Below, piece after piece: positions 38,508 to 47,973 of a DNA stretch of 64,000 nt (position 1 is its first letter; every line of letters begins with the position of its first letter). The stretch lies in contig CAWHXF010000027.1 in the NCBI GenBank assembly GCA_963833195.1, forward strand, positions 1,860,001-1,924,000. Reading direction: 5' to 3'. Position numbers and translations under genes: made by a program. The notes under the pieces were generated by a model. It saw only the letters and a program-made list of their open reading frames with translations. It searched no databases and had not been told where the DNA came from. This DNA comes from Granulosicoccus sp963833195. Its GTDB lineage: Bacteria; Pseudomonadota; Gammaproteobacteria; Granulosicoccales; Granulosicoccaceae.

Positions 38508-39284
38508 TCAGCGATTCGCGTCGGAGCCGTCCGCCACTTCCAGGCCGACGTCGCGCCACGGCGGCAGCAGGGTCGAGGAGTCCTCGGAGGCCGCGCCCGG
38601 TGGGCGCTCCGGGTCGCGGTCCCGCACCGCGTACCTTCCGTCCCGGTACTCGAGCATCGCGTCGGGCCGATCGCACGGGGGGCCCAGCCGCGCCGGGAAT
38701 CGGACGGTGGAACCGTTCACCAGCGGTGCGGCGTCGGCGCCAAGCAACTCGAACACCTCGAGCTCGATCGGGCACCCCGCATCGACGGTGAGCGCCGTGT
38801 GGGCCTCGTCCGTCAGCGCCTGCGCCGGGTCGGCCCCGAAGGCCACCAACCGACTGCCCGTCGCGTCGTGCAGCACCAGCACGGAGGGGCCTTCGCGCGT
38901 CGTCGCCAGGTAGAGCACCGCGCCGTCCGCCGTCCAGGCACGGCCGATCGCGCGCAGCCCGAAGCGTCGCCCTTCGAGCGTGGCGACCGCCTCGCCGGTC
39001 CGGGCCACCACGCTCGAGCGCTCGCCCCGGCGACGGATGACGGCCTCCTCGGCGTCCGGTCCGGTCAGCGTCACGACGGTGACCACGGTGCCGTCGTCAC
39101 CGACGGCGACGCGCAGCGTGCGGGCGATGCTCACGGACTCCTCGGCCGGCGGCGCGATGACGGCCGTCGCGCCGACGACGGGCTTCGAGGACGCGTCGCC
39201 GGCGAAGGGGCCATCGAGGCCCGCGCCGACGACGGCCAGGCCGAGCAGGGTGGCCGCGACGGCGCGCGGCGGCACGATCGTCAC
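38508..39284 (-). CDS. Hypothetical exported protein
   Basis: 258 aa with an N-terminal hydrophobic stretch (RAVAATLLGLAVVGAGLDGP) suggesting a signal peptide or anchor. The rest has repeated short beta-strand patterns (TVVTVVTLTGPDAEEAVIRR) and no recognised catalytic motif. One Cys pair (DAGCPIELEV and GPPCDRPD). Function unknown. It lies 48 bases downstream of the RoxA-like gene start and is co-directional with it. Confidence 0.55.
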   Translation of the reverse strand: MTIVPPRAVAATLLGLAVVGAGLDGPFAGDASSKPVVGATAVIAPPAEESVSIARTLRVAVGDDGTVVTVVTLTGPDAEEAVIRRRGERSSVVARTGEAVATLEGRRFGLRAIGRAWTADGAVLYLATTREGPSVLVLHDATGSRLVAFGADPAQALTDEAHTALTVDAGCPIELEVFELLGADAAPLVNGSTVRFPARLGPPCDRPDAMLEYRDGRYAVRDRDPERPPGAASEDSSTLLPPWRDVGLEVADGSDANR

Positions 39285-39418
39285 GTCGGGAGCCGGCTTC
39301 GGTTGAAAAGGGGTGTGCGGAGCGTAGTCGCCCGAGGCGATCTCGCTCGGCCGCCGGGTTCGTCCGGGTCGAGGGGGTACGCTGTGCCGGTCGCCTACTC
39401 CCCCTTCGACCCGCGGTC

Positions 39419-40234
39419 ATGATCCGACGCCACCGGCTCGCCCGTCCCCTGCCGTCCGTCGCCGGCCTGATCTGCGCGCTGATGGCTTCCACGGCCTCGG
39501 CCGCCCCGGTGGCCGCCCCGGTGGCCGCCCCGGTGGCCGAGCCGAACGCGCCCGGTCGCCCGATGCACGAGCTGCAGGTCGGGCGGCTCGTGTACGAGCA
39601 CGGCCCGGGCTCCACGTGGGGGCCGGGCCGGGCGTGGTGGCGCATCGACTGGCCCGAGGCCGAGGCGCATTTCCTCGACGGCGTGAACCGCTACACCGCC
39701 ATCGATGCCGCGCCCGACAGCGCGCACGTCTCGCTGCTGGACGACGCGCTCTACGAACACCCGTGGCTGTTCGCCCAGCAGCCCGGGCGCTGGCGGTTGT
39801 CGGACGTGGAGGCCGAGCGGCTCGGCGAGTACCTGACGCGCGGCGGCTTCCTCGTCGTCGACGACTTCCACGGCCCCGACCAGTGGCGCACGTTCGAGGA
39901 GGCGATGCAGCGCGCCCTGCCCGGTCGACCCGTGGTGAAACTGGCGGACGACGAGCTCCTGAACGTGCTCTACGAGCTCGACGGGCGCACGCAGATCCCG
40001 GGGCGGCGTCATCTCGTGCGGGGCGCCGACGGCGTGGAGGCGCGCATGCCCTTCGGGCCACCCGGGTGGCTCGGCATGCGCGACGACGACGGTCGGCTCG
40101 TCGTGGCCATCAACTTCAACATGGACATGGGCGATGCCTGGGAGCACGCCGACGATCCCGTGTACCCGGTGCCGATGACCTCGTTCGCCTACCGCGTCGG
40201 CATCAACTACCTGGTGTACGCGATGACGCACTGA
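39419..40234 (+). CDS. DUF4159 domain protein, exported
   Basis: 271 aa. A Sec signal (SVAGLICALMASTASAAPVA) is followed by an AAPV repeat encoded by a 12-bp DNA repeat. Family pattern: RLVYEHGPGSTWGPGRAWWR, LDDALYEHPWLFAQQPGRW, LTRGGFLVVDDFHGPDQWRT, and NMDMGDAWEHADDP. DUF4159 is a GATase-1-like domain found in exported or membrane proteins of unknown role. Its 3' end overlaps the convergent oxidoreductase gene by 32 bases. Confidence 0.85.
   Translation: MIRRHRLARPLPSVAGLICALMASTASAAPVAAPVAAPVAEPNAPGRPMHELQVGRLVYEHGPGSTWGPGRAWWRIDWPEAEAHFLDGVNRYTAIDAAPDSAHVSLLDDALYEHPWLFAQQPGRWRLSDVEAERLGEYLTRGGFLVVDDFHGPDQWRTFEEAMQRALPGRPVVKLADDELLNVLYELDGRTQIPGRRHLVRGADGVEARMPFGPPGWLGMRDDDGRLVVAINFNMDMGDAWEHADDPVYPVPMTSFAYRVGINYLVYAMTH
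39503..39538 (+). repeat. Three perfect 12-bp tandem repeats (GCCCCGGTGGCC)
   Basis: Units at 39503-39514, 39515-39526 and 39527-39538 encode Ala-Pro-Val-Ala repeats right after the signal peptide of the DUF4159 protein. Copy-number change would alter linker length without a frameshift. Confidence 0.85.
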
Positions 40235-41291
40235 CGCGCCGGGCTCGCGACGGCTCGGTCCACGTGCGCATGTCGATCGTGCGGCCTTCGTCCGCCGCCT
40301 CGTAGGCCGCGAGCGCCAGCGCCAGCGTGTCGAGGTTGTGGTGCCCCGACGGTTGCGCCGCGGCACGTCCGTGCATGACCTGCAGCGCGTGCGCCTGGAA
40401 GGCCGCGACGCTCGCCTGTGCCGCGTGCCAGGGTCGTGCGCCCCAGGTCGGCACCGACGGTTCCACGTCGATGCGTCGCGCGCCCGTCCCGGCGTGCACC
40501 GTCAGCCCGAACCGCCGGTCGAGCTCGAGCGTGCCGCGCTCGCCCTCGACCCACGCCGCGGTCTCCGGAAAGGGCTCGGGTCGCAGCGTCGTGTCGAACG
40601 AGCAGTCGCACACCGTGGTGGCGCCGCTCGTGTGCGCGAGCAACGCGGTGAACGCGTCCTCGCCGGCCACTCGCGGGTTCAGGCGCTGGGTGGTGCAGCT
40701 CAGCCGCACGACATCGCCCATGAAATGCCGCGCCAGATCGAACAGATGCAGTCCCACGTCCAGCAGTGCGAAGCGTTCGGCGGTGAGCAGGTACGGCTGG
40801 TCCCGGTAGTGATCGTGGCCGTGCCGGAACGAGAAGCGCGCGAAGCGCGGCGTGCCGATCTCGCCGCCGTCGACGATGGACTTCATCGTGCGGAACGAGT
40901 GCAACCAGCGGAAGTTCTCGTGCACCATCAACGTCGCGCCGGTACGCTCGCAGGCATCCACCATGGCGCGCGCGTCCGCCAGGGTCTCCGCGAACGGCTT
41001 CTGGCAGATCACCGTGCGCACGAACGGCGCGGCGGCCTCCACGAGTGTGCGATGCGCCTCGACCGTGGTGGCCACGTCCACGAAGTCGAGCGTCTCGCCC
41101 GCCAGCAGCTCGGCGATGTCGGAGTACGCCGCCGGCACGCCGAACTTGCTCGCGGCCGCACCCGCGCGCTTCGCGTCCAGGTCGCAGACCGCCACGATGT
41201 CGACGCCCTGGAGCTCCCGCCACGCGTGCAGGTGATTGTCGGCGAAGAAGCCGCAGCCGATCAGCGCGCCGCGCTTGATGTTCGATGTCAT
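40203..41291 (-). CDS. Gfo/Idh/MocA family oxidoreductase
   Basis: 362 aa. NAD(P)-binding Rossmann motif GALIGCGFFADNHLHAWREL at the start, CDLDAK acidic tip, EKP-equivalent ICQKPFAETL (Lys about 98), and the second-domain YLLTAERFALLDVGLHLFDL with catalytic-type Asp/His. Substrates of this family are sugars or inositol derivatives; here unknown. Followed at 27 bases by an M14-type peptidase on the same strand, so the two could be cotranscribed. Confidence 0.88.
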   Translation of the reverse strand: MTSNIKRGALIGCGFFADNHLHAWRELQGVDIVAVCDLDAKRAGAAASKFGVPAAYSDIAELLAGETLDFVDVATTVEAHRTLVEAAAPFVRTVICQKPFAETLADARAMVDACERTGATLMVHENFRWLHSFRTMKSIVDGGEIGTPRFARFSFRHGHDHYRDQPYLLTAERFALLDVGLHLFDLARHFMGDVVRLSCTTQRLNPRVAGEDAFTALLAHTSGATTVCDCSFDTTLRPEPFPETAAWVEGERGTLELDRRFGLTVHAGTGARRIDVEPSVPTWGARPWHAAQASVAAFQAHALQVMHGRAAAQPSGHHNLDTLALALAAYEAADEGRTIDMRTWTEPSRARRVSASSRTPGS

Positions 41292-41318
41292 CCGTGCGCC
41301 CCCCCGAGCGACGACGTT

Positions 41319-43097
41319 CTACGCCGCGGCCGGGCGGCAGTGCGCCCGCACCGCCGCCAGCACGACGCGGCGCTGGGCCTCGGCCAGAATACGGAAGCGC
41401 GTCCCGCGCACGGTCTCGTCCGGCGCCTCGGTGACGAGGTTCAGCGGAAAGCGCTCCGTCGAGCTCGGTGACACGAAGACGGGCACGCCGCGACGCACCT
41501 CGAACGCGTCGTCCGGAAGGTAGCGCCGGTAGCGCGCAAGCTGCTCGTCGTTGATCGCCATGACGTCTGCATACGCGACGAGCGCCTCGACGCAGGCATC
41601 GACGATGCGCTCGGCCGCCGCGGCGACATCGGGTGCGTGCCGCACGATGAGGAAGAAGCCCTTGGGCAGCGTCCAGCGCTCGAAGCCGCGCGACAGGTAG
41701 CCCGACAACGGCCGCGCCCACTCGTGCGCGGGATAGCCGTGGCAGCTCACGTGCAGCTCCGCGCCCGTGCGCTTCCGTGCCTCGAGCAGTGCCGCGAGCC
41801 CACCGTCGGGCACCGTTCCGGGCACAACCCGCAGCACGTCGTTGCCGTAGCCGTCGAAGCGCGCGGCGTGGTGCATGTGCTCCGGGTGCTCGTGCAGGCA
41901 CTCGGCGTACAGCGCGTGCCCGTCGGGGTTCAGCATCGGCACCACGGCGAGCTCGTGCCCCTGCGTCGCGAGCTCGCGCGCGGCACGCAGGACGCCGACG
42001 GAGCCGGTGGGCTCGTTCGCGTGCTGCCCGGCGCTCAGGACCACGGCAGGAACCGTCCGCCGGTCCCCGGGGACGTGCCGGGCGTGCACCGCCCTGCCCT
42101 GACGCGAGCGCGCGACGAAACCGGTGCCGCCGAGCGTCTCGAGGTGTGCGTCGATGCACTCCTGCGAGAGCGCCTCGTCCGCATCGGCGAGCTCGGCATT
42201 GCGGGGCGAGCGCGATGCGGACGCCGGCGCTGCCCGCTCCGGCGCGACGCTCAGGGTCCAGTCGCCGTCCGCACGCGTGCGCATCGCGGGCACGATCTGC
42301 CCCGGTCGCAGTGCGGCCGCACCGGGCGGCAGGCCGGTCAGCCGCGCGAAACGCTCCAGCGCCCCGAAGCACAGCTCCTCGTGCATCATTTCGGCGAAGT
42401 CGATGCGCTCGCCATGCAGGCCGGTCGCCCCGGTGCCGAACGGTCCGGTCAGCGCGATGCGCAATCGCTCGAAGAAGGGACCGCCGCCGGGCGATAGGGG
42501 TAGCCGGTCGATCATCGACATGGTCGTGTCGAAGGCGATCTCCAGATCGCACCGCATCCAACCGTCGTGCCAGCCGCAGGCGCGCAGCACGGGCGCACCG
42601 TCGGCCCCTTCGGCCCAGCGCACGGGGACGGGCACGCGCAGCTCGCGCACCTCGTTCCGCGCCGTGCGCAGGCGCACCTCGTAGGCCGGCGCGGCAGCAT
42701 CGGCGGCCGTCGACAACCTCGTCTCGCCCAGCGCACGGAAGCTGACCGCGCGCTCGCCGAGCAGCGCATCGACGGGGTAGCACTCGACGCGGAAGCGCTC
42801 GCGCGGCGCACCCGCCACGACGGGGTAGCCGATCTCTGCGGCCACGACGTCGGCGAGCTCGATCTCCTCGATGAACGCGTGCAGCAGCGGCTTGAAGGAC
42901 GAGCGCAGGAGCGCGTGCACGCCGGCTTGCGCGAGCCGACGTTCGGCCGCCCTCCGCGCCGTCGCCGACTCGAAGAGCCAGGCCTGCACCGCGCCCGACC
43001 CGGCGCGCGAGGCGAGGCTGCGCTCGAGCGTCGTCAGCGTACGTGGAATGGTCGCGTGCACGCATGAAGGCTCGCGCGTTCGAGCCTCGTCGCGCAA
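41319..43097 (-). CDS. M14-type zinc carboxypeptidase-like protein
   Basis: 592 aa, long for the family. The zinc motif HxxE is in VVLSAGQHANEPTGSVGVLR, a second His in ELHVSCHGYPAHEWA, and NPDGHALYAECL lies between. The N-terminal 330 residues are a separate region, not recognised. Some starts are ambiguous because the frame is open upstream into the promoter of the divergent permease gene. Function likely peptide or amide hydrolysis; substrate unknown. Confidence 0.78.
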   Translation of the reverse strand: MRDEARTREPSCVHATIPRTLTTLERSLASRAGSGAVQAWLFESATARRAAERRLAQAGVHALLRSSFKPLLHAFIEEIELADVVAAEIGYPVVAGAPRERFRVECYPVDALLGERAVSFRALGETRLSTAADAAAPAYEVRLRTARNEVRELRVPVPVRWAEGADGAPVLRACGWHDGWMRCDLEIAFDTTMSMIDRLPLSPGGGPFFERLRIALTGPFGTGATGLHGERIDFAEMMHEELCFGALERFARLTGLPPGAAALRPGQIVPAMRTRADGDWTLSVAPERAAPASASRSPRNAELADADEALSQECIDAHLETLGGTGFVARSRQGRAVHARHVPGDRRTVPAVVLSAGQHANEPTGSVGVLRAARELATQGHELAVVPMLNPDGHALYAECLHEHPEHMHHAARFDGYGNDVLRVVPGTVPDGGLAALLEARKRTGAELHVSCHGYPAHEWARPLSGYLSRGFERWTLPKGFFLIVRHAPDVAAAAERIVDACVEALVAYADVMAINDEQLARYRRYLPDDAFEVRRGVPVFVSPSSTERFPLNLVTEAPDETVRGTRFRILAEAQRRVVLAAVRAHCRPAAA

Positions 43098-43177
43098 GGG
43101 CCACGCGCGGGACCCCGAGCGCCACCGCTCGACGACCTGCTACAACGTTCGCCCTCTTCCCGCGGGTTCCCGGCCGC

Positions 43178-44965
43178 ATGCTCGCGTTCGTCCTGCCCGA
43201 CGACTATCGGCTGTTCGCGAGCGTGGCGATCATCGTCGTCATGTTCGTGGCGTTCGTGCGCGAGTGGCTCACGCCGTCGGCCGTGGCCACCATCGGCGCG
43301 GCGAGCTACCTGCTGCTGGGTTTCGTGGACGAGACGCGCATGCTCGAGACCTTCTCGAACCCGGCCGTGATAGCCATCGCCGGCATGCTCGTGCTGTCGG
43401 CCGCGCTGGTGCGCACGGGGACGCTGGAGGCGTTGGCCACGCGCATCGTCGCGCTCGCCTCGAAGCGCCCGCGGCTCGCGGTGACGGTGCTGCTCGGGGT
43501 GGCGCTCGTGGCGTCCGCGTTCCTGAACAGCACCCCGGTCGTGGTGATCCTGATCCCGCTGATGGGCACGCTCGCGCTCACCATCGGCACCAGCGCCAAG
43601 AAGCTGCTGATTCCGCTCTCCTACATCGCCATCCTGGGCGGCACCTGCACCCTGCTGGGCACCTCCACGAGCCTGCTGGTCAACAGCATCGCACGAGGCT
43701 CGGGGCACCCGGGCTTCGGCATCTTCGACATCACGCCGGTCGGGCTCTGCGCCGCGGCGGCCGGGATCGCCTTCATGCTCGTGGGCGCGAGGCGCCTGCT
43801 GCCGGGCGACGGTGCGGCGGGCGAGGAGCAGGACCCCGAGGAGGCGCTCGACATCATCACCGAATGCCGGGTGACCGAGGCGTTCGCGCAGCTCGGCACG
43901 GCCGTGGAGGAGCTCGCGCTGCTCGCTCCGCGCGGCGTGCGACTCGTCGATGTCCGCCGCGGCGCGACGGCGCACGGATCGGGCAGGCCGGCGGACGGGA
44001 TCCGCGTCGACGACGGGCTGGTGCTGCGAGTCACGCGCACGGAGCTCGCGACGCTGCAGAGCCTCGATGGCCTCGTGACGGGCCTGCGGGTGCGCGCCGC
44101 GACCGATGACGGGGAGCGGCACACGCGGCGCTACACCATCGTCAACAACAGCCCGCTCGACGGCGTGCGCGCCGAGCGGGCGCACTTCCTGCGCAGCCAC
44201 GCGGTCAGCCTCGTCGGGGTGCGCCGGCACCGGGTGCTGGCCGGCCCGGACCTGCGCCGCCTCGTGCTGCGACCGGGCGATCTCCTGTGGCTCGAGGGCA
44301 GCAAGCAGGATCTGGCCGAGATCGCCGCGGACCCCTTTCTCGTGCCCTCGTCGATGCCGCCCGCGAAGGCGTTTCGTCGGCATCGCGCGGTCCACGCGCT
44401 CGCGACGCTCGCGCTCGTGGTCGCCGCCGCCACGTTCGGACTGGCGGCGCTGCCGGTCGCCGCGGTCATCGGCATCGGCTACCTGCTGGCCATCGGCAGC
44501 CTGGACAGCAACGACGCGTGGTCGGCGATCGACCTCGACACGCTGGTGCTCATCTACGCCATGTTGATCGTGGGCGCCGGACTGGAGGGCACGGGGGCGA
44601 TGGACGCGGCCGTGGCCGGCGCCATGCCGCTGCTGAACGCCCTGCCGCCCGCGGGCATCGTCCTGGTGCTGTATTTCCTGACCTCGACGTTGACCGAGGC
44701 GGTCACCAACAACGGCGTGGCCGTCATCATGACGCCCATCGCGCTGGGGCTGGCGGAGCCGCTCGGCGTGCCGCCCGAGGCCATGCTCGCGGCCGTGCTC
44801 TTCGCCGCGAGCGCAAGCTTCGCCACGCCGGTCGGCTACCAGACGAACACGCTGGTGCACGTGTCGGGCAACTACCGCTTCGCGGAATTCCTGCGCATCG
44901 GGGTGCCGATGAACATCGTCGTGGGCATCGTCACGTCGTTCGCGATCGTGTGGTGGTTCGGGTAG
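43178..44965 (+). CDS. SLC13-type (divalent anion:Na+ symporter) permease with RCK_C domains
   Basis: 595 aa. Membrane segments at about 1-60, 65-100, 130-190 form the first half, with the signature SAFLNSTPVVVILIPLMGTL and GTSTSLLVNS. The middle cytoplasmic part (about 230-400) holds two TrkA_C-like repeats (VEELALLAPRGVRLVDVRRG and LRRLVLRPGDLLWLEGS). The second membrane half ends with LTEAVTNNGVAVIMTPIALG and GYQTNTLVHVSG, mirroring the first. It likely imports sulfate, phosphate or dicarboxylate. Divergent from the M14 peptidase. Confidence 0.88.
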   Translation: MLAFVLPDDYRLFASVAIIVVMFVAFVREWLTPSAVATIGAASYLLLGFVDETRMLETFSNPAVIAIAGMLVLSAALVRTGTLEALATRIVALASKRPRLAVTVLLGVALVASAFLNSTPVVVILIPLMGTLALTIGTSAKKLLIPLSYIAILGGTCTLLGTSTSLLVNSIARGSGHPGFGIFDITPVGLCAAAAGIAFMLVGARRLLPGDGAAGEEQDPEEALDIITECRVTEAFAQLGTAVEELALLAPRGVRLVDVRRGATAHGSGRPADGIRVDDGLVLRVTRTELATLQSLDGLVTGLRVRAATDDGERHTRRYTIVNNSPLDGVRAERAHFLRSHAVSLVGVRRHRVLAGPDLRRLVLRPGDLLWLEGSKQDLAEIAADPFLVPSSMPPAKAFRRHRAVHALATLALVVAAATFGLAALPVAAVIGIGYLLAIGSLDSNDAWSAIDLDTLVLIYAMLIVGAGLEGTGAMDAAVAGAMPLLNALPPAGIVLVLYFLTSTLTEAVTNNGVAVIMTPIALGLAEPLGVPPEAMLAAVLFAASASFATPVGYQTNTLVHVSGNYRFAEFLRIGVPMNIVVGIVTSFAIVWWFG

Positions 44966-45019
44966 GCGCGCGATGCCGGTGTCGGTCGCCGTGATGCGCC
45001 CCGCCGGCTCGGCCGCGCG

Positions 45020-46219
45020 TCAGCCGGCCGGTTCGAAGCGGATCAGCCGGGCGCCGTCGCCGTCCTCCAGCACGTACACCGCGCCGTCAGGCCCCTGCTC
45101 CACCTCGCGCACGCGCGCGCCCCAGGAGTAGCGCTCCACCTCGTTGGCGATCGTCTCGGTCTCGCCCTCGCCCGGGGCCTGGCCGAGGTTGTCGACCGGC
45201 GCCTGCTCGAAGCTCACGCGGACGAGGGCCTGGGAAGAGAGCGCGCCGATGAGCCCGTCGCCGTCCCACTCGGCAAAGGCGTCGCCGTCGTAGATGACGA
45301 AGCCCGCGGGGCTGATGGAGGGTACCCAGTAAAGCGCGGGATTCTCGTAGGCGGGGTTCGCGCCGTGCGACGGGATCGGCTCGCCGGAGTAGTGCGAACC
45401 TTCGGACACTTCGGGGTAGCCGTAATTCTCCGCGCGCACGATGCGGTTGAGCTCGTCGCCGCCCTCCGGTCCCATCTCGTGCACCCAGAGCTGTCCGTCC
45501 GCATCGAAGTCGATGCCGAGCGGATTGCGGTGGCCGAGGGTCCAGAACTGCTCGGCCACCCCGGCCTCGCCGAAGAACGGGTTGTCCTCGGGAACGCTGC
45601 CGTCCTGGTTCAGACGGATGAGCTTGCCGAGGTTCATGTCCATGTTCTGCGCGGGCGTGAACTTCTGGCGCTCCCCCGAGGTGATGTACAGGTGTCCGTC
45701 GGGCGACACCGCCAGTCGATGACCGTAGTGGCCGTTGCCCTGCACCTTCGGCGTCTGCGCCCAGATCGACTCGCGCGCCTCGAGCGTGCCGCCGGCGTCG
45801 TCGAGGATGAGCGTCGCACGCTCCACCACGGCGCCGCTCAGCGCGTCGTCGTCCGGGTCGCGCTCGACGTAGGACAGGAACACGGTGCCCGTGTCGGCGA
45901 AGTCCGGAGCGACGATGACGTCCCCCATGCCGCCCTGCCCGCGGGGCTCCACCTCGGGCACGTTGCCGATCTCGCCGAGCTTGGCGCCGTCGGTGTCCAG
46001 CAGCCAGAGCGCGCCGCCCTTCTCGGTCACCAGCGCGCGCCCGTCGGGCAGGAAGGCCATCGCCCACGGGGAATCGAACGTCGACAGGACGGTGCCGCTC
46101 AGCTCGGTACCGGAGGTCCCGGTGACGTCGACGGGGCCGGCGTCCTGCGCATCGGCCTGCATGCCGAGCAAGGCGAGGGGCACGAGTACCGCCACGGAGC
46201 GGACGTTCGGAGCATTCAT
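45020..46219 (-). CDS. PQQ-dependent sugar dehydrogenase (Asd-type, GSDH family)
   Basis: 399 aa with an N-terminal export signal (MNAPNVRSVAVLVPLALLGM). Six-bladed beta-propeller landmarks: FDSPWAMAFLPDGRALVTEK, HYGHRLAVSPDGHLYITSG, FWTLGHRNPLGIDFDADGQL and MGPEGGDELNRI, characteristic of soluble aldose sugar dehydrogenases. It would oxidise aldoses in the periplasm using PQQ. The PQQ biosynthesis genes are not in the window. Confidence 0.9.
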   Translation of the reverse strand: MNAPNVRSVAVLVPLALLGMQADAQDAGPVDVTGTSGTELSGTVLSTFDSPWAMAFLPDGRALVTEKGGALWLLDTDGAKLGEIGNVPEVEPRGQGGMGDVIVAPDFADTGTVFLSYVERDPDDDALSGAVVERATLILDDAGGTLEARESIWAQTPKVQGNGHYGHRLAVSPDGHLYITSGERQKFTPAQNMDMNLGKLIRLNQDGSVPEDNPFFGEAGVAEQFWTLGHRNPLGIDFDADGQLWVHEMGPEGGDELNRIVRAENYGYPEVSEGSHYSGEPIPSHGANPAYENPALYWVPSISPAGFVIYDGDAFAEWDGDGLIGALSSQALVRVSFEQAPVDNLGQAPGEGETETIANEVERYSWGARVREVEQGPDGAVYVLEDGDGARLIRFEPAG

Positions 46220-46366
46220 GGGTCGGGTCGGCAACGCTGCTGAAGGTTCTTCGCGACCGTAGCCGGGCGACGCGAAGCGTTGCGATGCGCTGTAGATACG
46301 TTCAGATCCGCCCGGAGTCCGCTGCCGGGCACCTTCGCCGCCAGTGCGAAGTACCGCCCGGAGCAC

Positions 46367-46409
46367 TTGACGACCGGCCCACATCGGTGTTGAATGGGAT
46401 TTAAATCCC
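46367..46409 (+). promoter_or_regulatory. Sigma70-type promoter with palindromic operator candidate
   Basis: TTGACG at 46367-46372 and TTGAAT at 46390-46395 are separated by exactly 17 bases. The perfect 14-bp palindrome GGGATTTAAATCCC follows immediately at 46396-46409 and covers the expected start of transcription, so a dimeric regulator could bind there. The lipoprotein gene starts 17 bases downstream. Confidence 0.6.
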
Positions 46410-46426
46410 CACCAAGACCGATTCCG

Positions 46427-47158
46427 ATGCACGCACCGTCCACGCTCTGCACCCTGCTCGTCGCCGGCCTGCTCCTGGCCGGCTGCTCCGGCGACGACGA
46501 TGACGACGAGCCGGTCATCACCGTCGACGGCGGGGGGCTGCCCACCGATACCCCCGGCACGGACGGTGGCCCGGCCGGCGGCGCGTGCGCCATTCCTCCG
46601 GATCTGCAGACCGGCGACTCCATCGCCTACCGCTACACCGACGCGACCGGCACGACGATGGACGTCTCGCTGGACGTGGCGAGCACCGATGGCTCGGCCA
46701 TCGTCATGGACGTGACCGAGGGCGACAGCGTGTACCGCGCCGCCGTCTCGACCTTCTGCAACGACACTCCGGAGCTCGACCTGCCGGGCGCGCCCGACGC
46801 CGCCCTGCAACCGTTGTTCGATCAGTACGCGAGCCGTCCGCTGCTGCGCGAGATCGTGCAGCCCGACTTCGGTCGCTTCGAGGACGGCACGGAGCAGGAT
46901 CTCGACGCCGACGTGCAGGACGATTGCACCGAAGGCGAGACCAGCGTGCCCGCGCTCGCGGCGGAGCCGGTCGCGACCTACGAGTGCACGTTCACCTACG
47001 ACGCGGACATCGCCGGCAGCACGGTCACGGTGGACACCGTGACGGCGCAGACCCGGCGGGACGTCAGCGACTTCGGGCGCCTGGTCGAGAAGGTGCAGAC
47101 GGCGCCGGACGGAACGGTGCAGTCGTTGGTGCTGGTGTCGTTCGATCCGGCGGGCTGA
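46427..47158 (+). CDS. Putative lipoprotein
   Basis: 243 aa. The N-terminal signal ends in a lipobox (LLVAGLLLAGCSGDDDDDEP) with Cys as the lipidation site; the acidic Asp run right after it fits an outer or inner-membrane lipoprotein. The remainder is acidic, beta-rich, with Cys at CAIPPD, FCNDTP, DDCTEG and YECTFT, a possible two-disulfide domain. No known family recognised. The ATG at 46427 is chosen over the longer frame because it places the lipobox at the usual distance. Confidence 0.7.
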   Translation: MHAPSTLCTLLVAGLLLAGCSGDDDDDEPVITVDGGGLPTDTPGTDGGPAGGACAIPPDLQTGDSIAYRYTDATGTTMDVSLDVASTDGSAIVMDVTEGDSVYRAAVSTFCNDTPELDLPGAPDAALQPLFDQYASRPLLREIVQPDFGRFEDGTEQDLDADVQDDCTEGETSVPALAAEPVATYECTFTYDADIAGSTVTVDTVTAQTRRDVSDFGRLVEKVQTAPDGTVQSLVLVSFDPAG

Positions 47159-47189
47159 GACCGGGACCTGCCCGGTCGCGCCCTTCGCG

Positions 47190-47789
47190 CTACGAAGACC
47201 CGACGAGCGACGGCTCGAGCACCGCGAGCATCTCCCGCGCGGTGGCGAGCTTCTCGTCCAGATTCAACGTACCGCCCAGTGGCCCGTCGACGAACAACCC
47301 GGCGAGTCCGTGCACGGCGGACCACGACAGGAGCTCCTGCGGGCTCAGCGCGTCGGGGTCGTCGTCCGCGAGCGTCGCCGCGAAGCCCGCCTGCAGGTGT
47401 CCGCCGAGCCGGGTCACGGCCGCGACGTAGGCCGGGTCCGCGGTGTAGAGCGTCTCGCCGCCCCACATCGCGCGGAAGAAGGCGGGCCGGTCGATGGCGA
47501 AGCGCACGTAGGCGAGGCCGACCGCCTCGAACGCGCGCTCCTCGCCCTTCGCCGTCTCCAGGGCCGTGGACAGCTCCTCGATGGCGCGCGCGGCGAACGC
47601 GGTCATGAGCGCCCGCTTGTCGGCGTAGTGCCGGAAGGCCGAGGACGGGGACACGCCGACGAGCTTCGCGCAGGCGCGCAGCGTCACGGCCTCCAGACCG
47701 AAGCGGGTGGCGATGTCGTCCACCGCGTCCAGCAGGGACTCGGCGAGGTTGCCGTGGTGATAGCCCTGCTTCCGCGCGCCGCTCTTCAC
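47190..47789 (-). CDS. TetR-family transcriptional regulator
   Basis: 199 aa if it starts at GTG 47789 (VKSGARKQGYHHGNLAESLL). The N-terminal HTH: YHHGNLAESLLDAVDDIATR then LRACAKLVGVSPSSAFRHYA with the recognition helix SPSSAFRHY. The C-terminal TetR_C_33-like domain (WGGETLYTADPAYVAAVTRL) would bind an unknown small ligand. It is divergent from a DUF2852 gene. Intergenic 47790-47973 contains GCGAACAGCGTTCAC (47884-47898), a near-perfect inverted repeat that could be its operator. Confidence 0.85.
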   Translation of the reverse strand: MKSGARKQGYHHGNLAESLLDAVDDIATRFGLEAVTLRACAKLVGVSPSSAFRHYADKRALMTAFAARAIEELSTALETAKGEERAFEAVGLAYVRFAIDRPAFFRAMWGGETLYTADPAYVAAVTRLGGHLQAGFAATLADDDPDALSPQELLSWSAVHGLAGLFVDGPLGGTLNLDEKLATAREMLAVLEPSLVGSS

Positions 47790-47883
47790 CTCTGCCCCCG
47801 TTCGGTCCGGATTCGACCAAAGTCTACAGTGTTCACTTTCGGTTCCCGAGGCTTGCAAACGCCACGCCCTGGACCCCATAGTA

Positions 47884-47898
47884 TGCGAACAGCGTTCA
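47884..47898. promoter_or_regulatory. Imperfect palindrome, candidate TetR operator
   Basis: GCGAAC-AGC-GTTCAC has one mismatch in six-base arms and sits in the divergent region between the TetR and DUF2852 genes. A related GTTCAC half-site occurs near 47830-47840. Spacing and position fit a TetR-type operator, but this is by eye only. Confidence 0.35.
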
Positions 47899-47973
47899 CA
47901 TACCCGGTCGGTCGTGACGAGCGCTGACGACGATTTCGTCATCCACCCAGTTCATCTTCCGGAGGATTCCGCC

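Noticed and set aside
43034..44860. 608-codon minus-strand frame
   Set aside because: Mirror of the SLC13-type permease with low-complexity charged composition.
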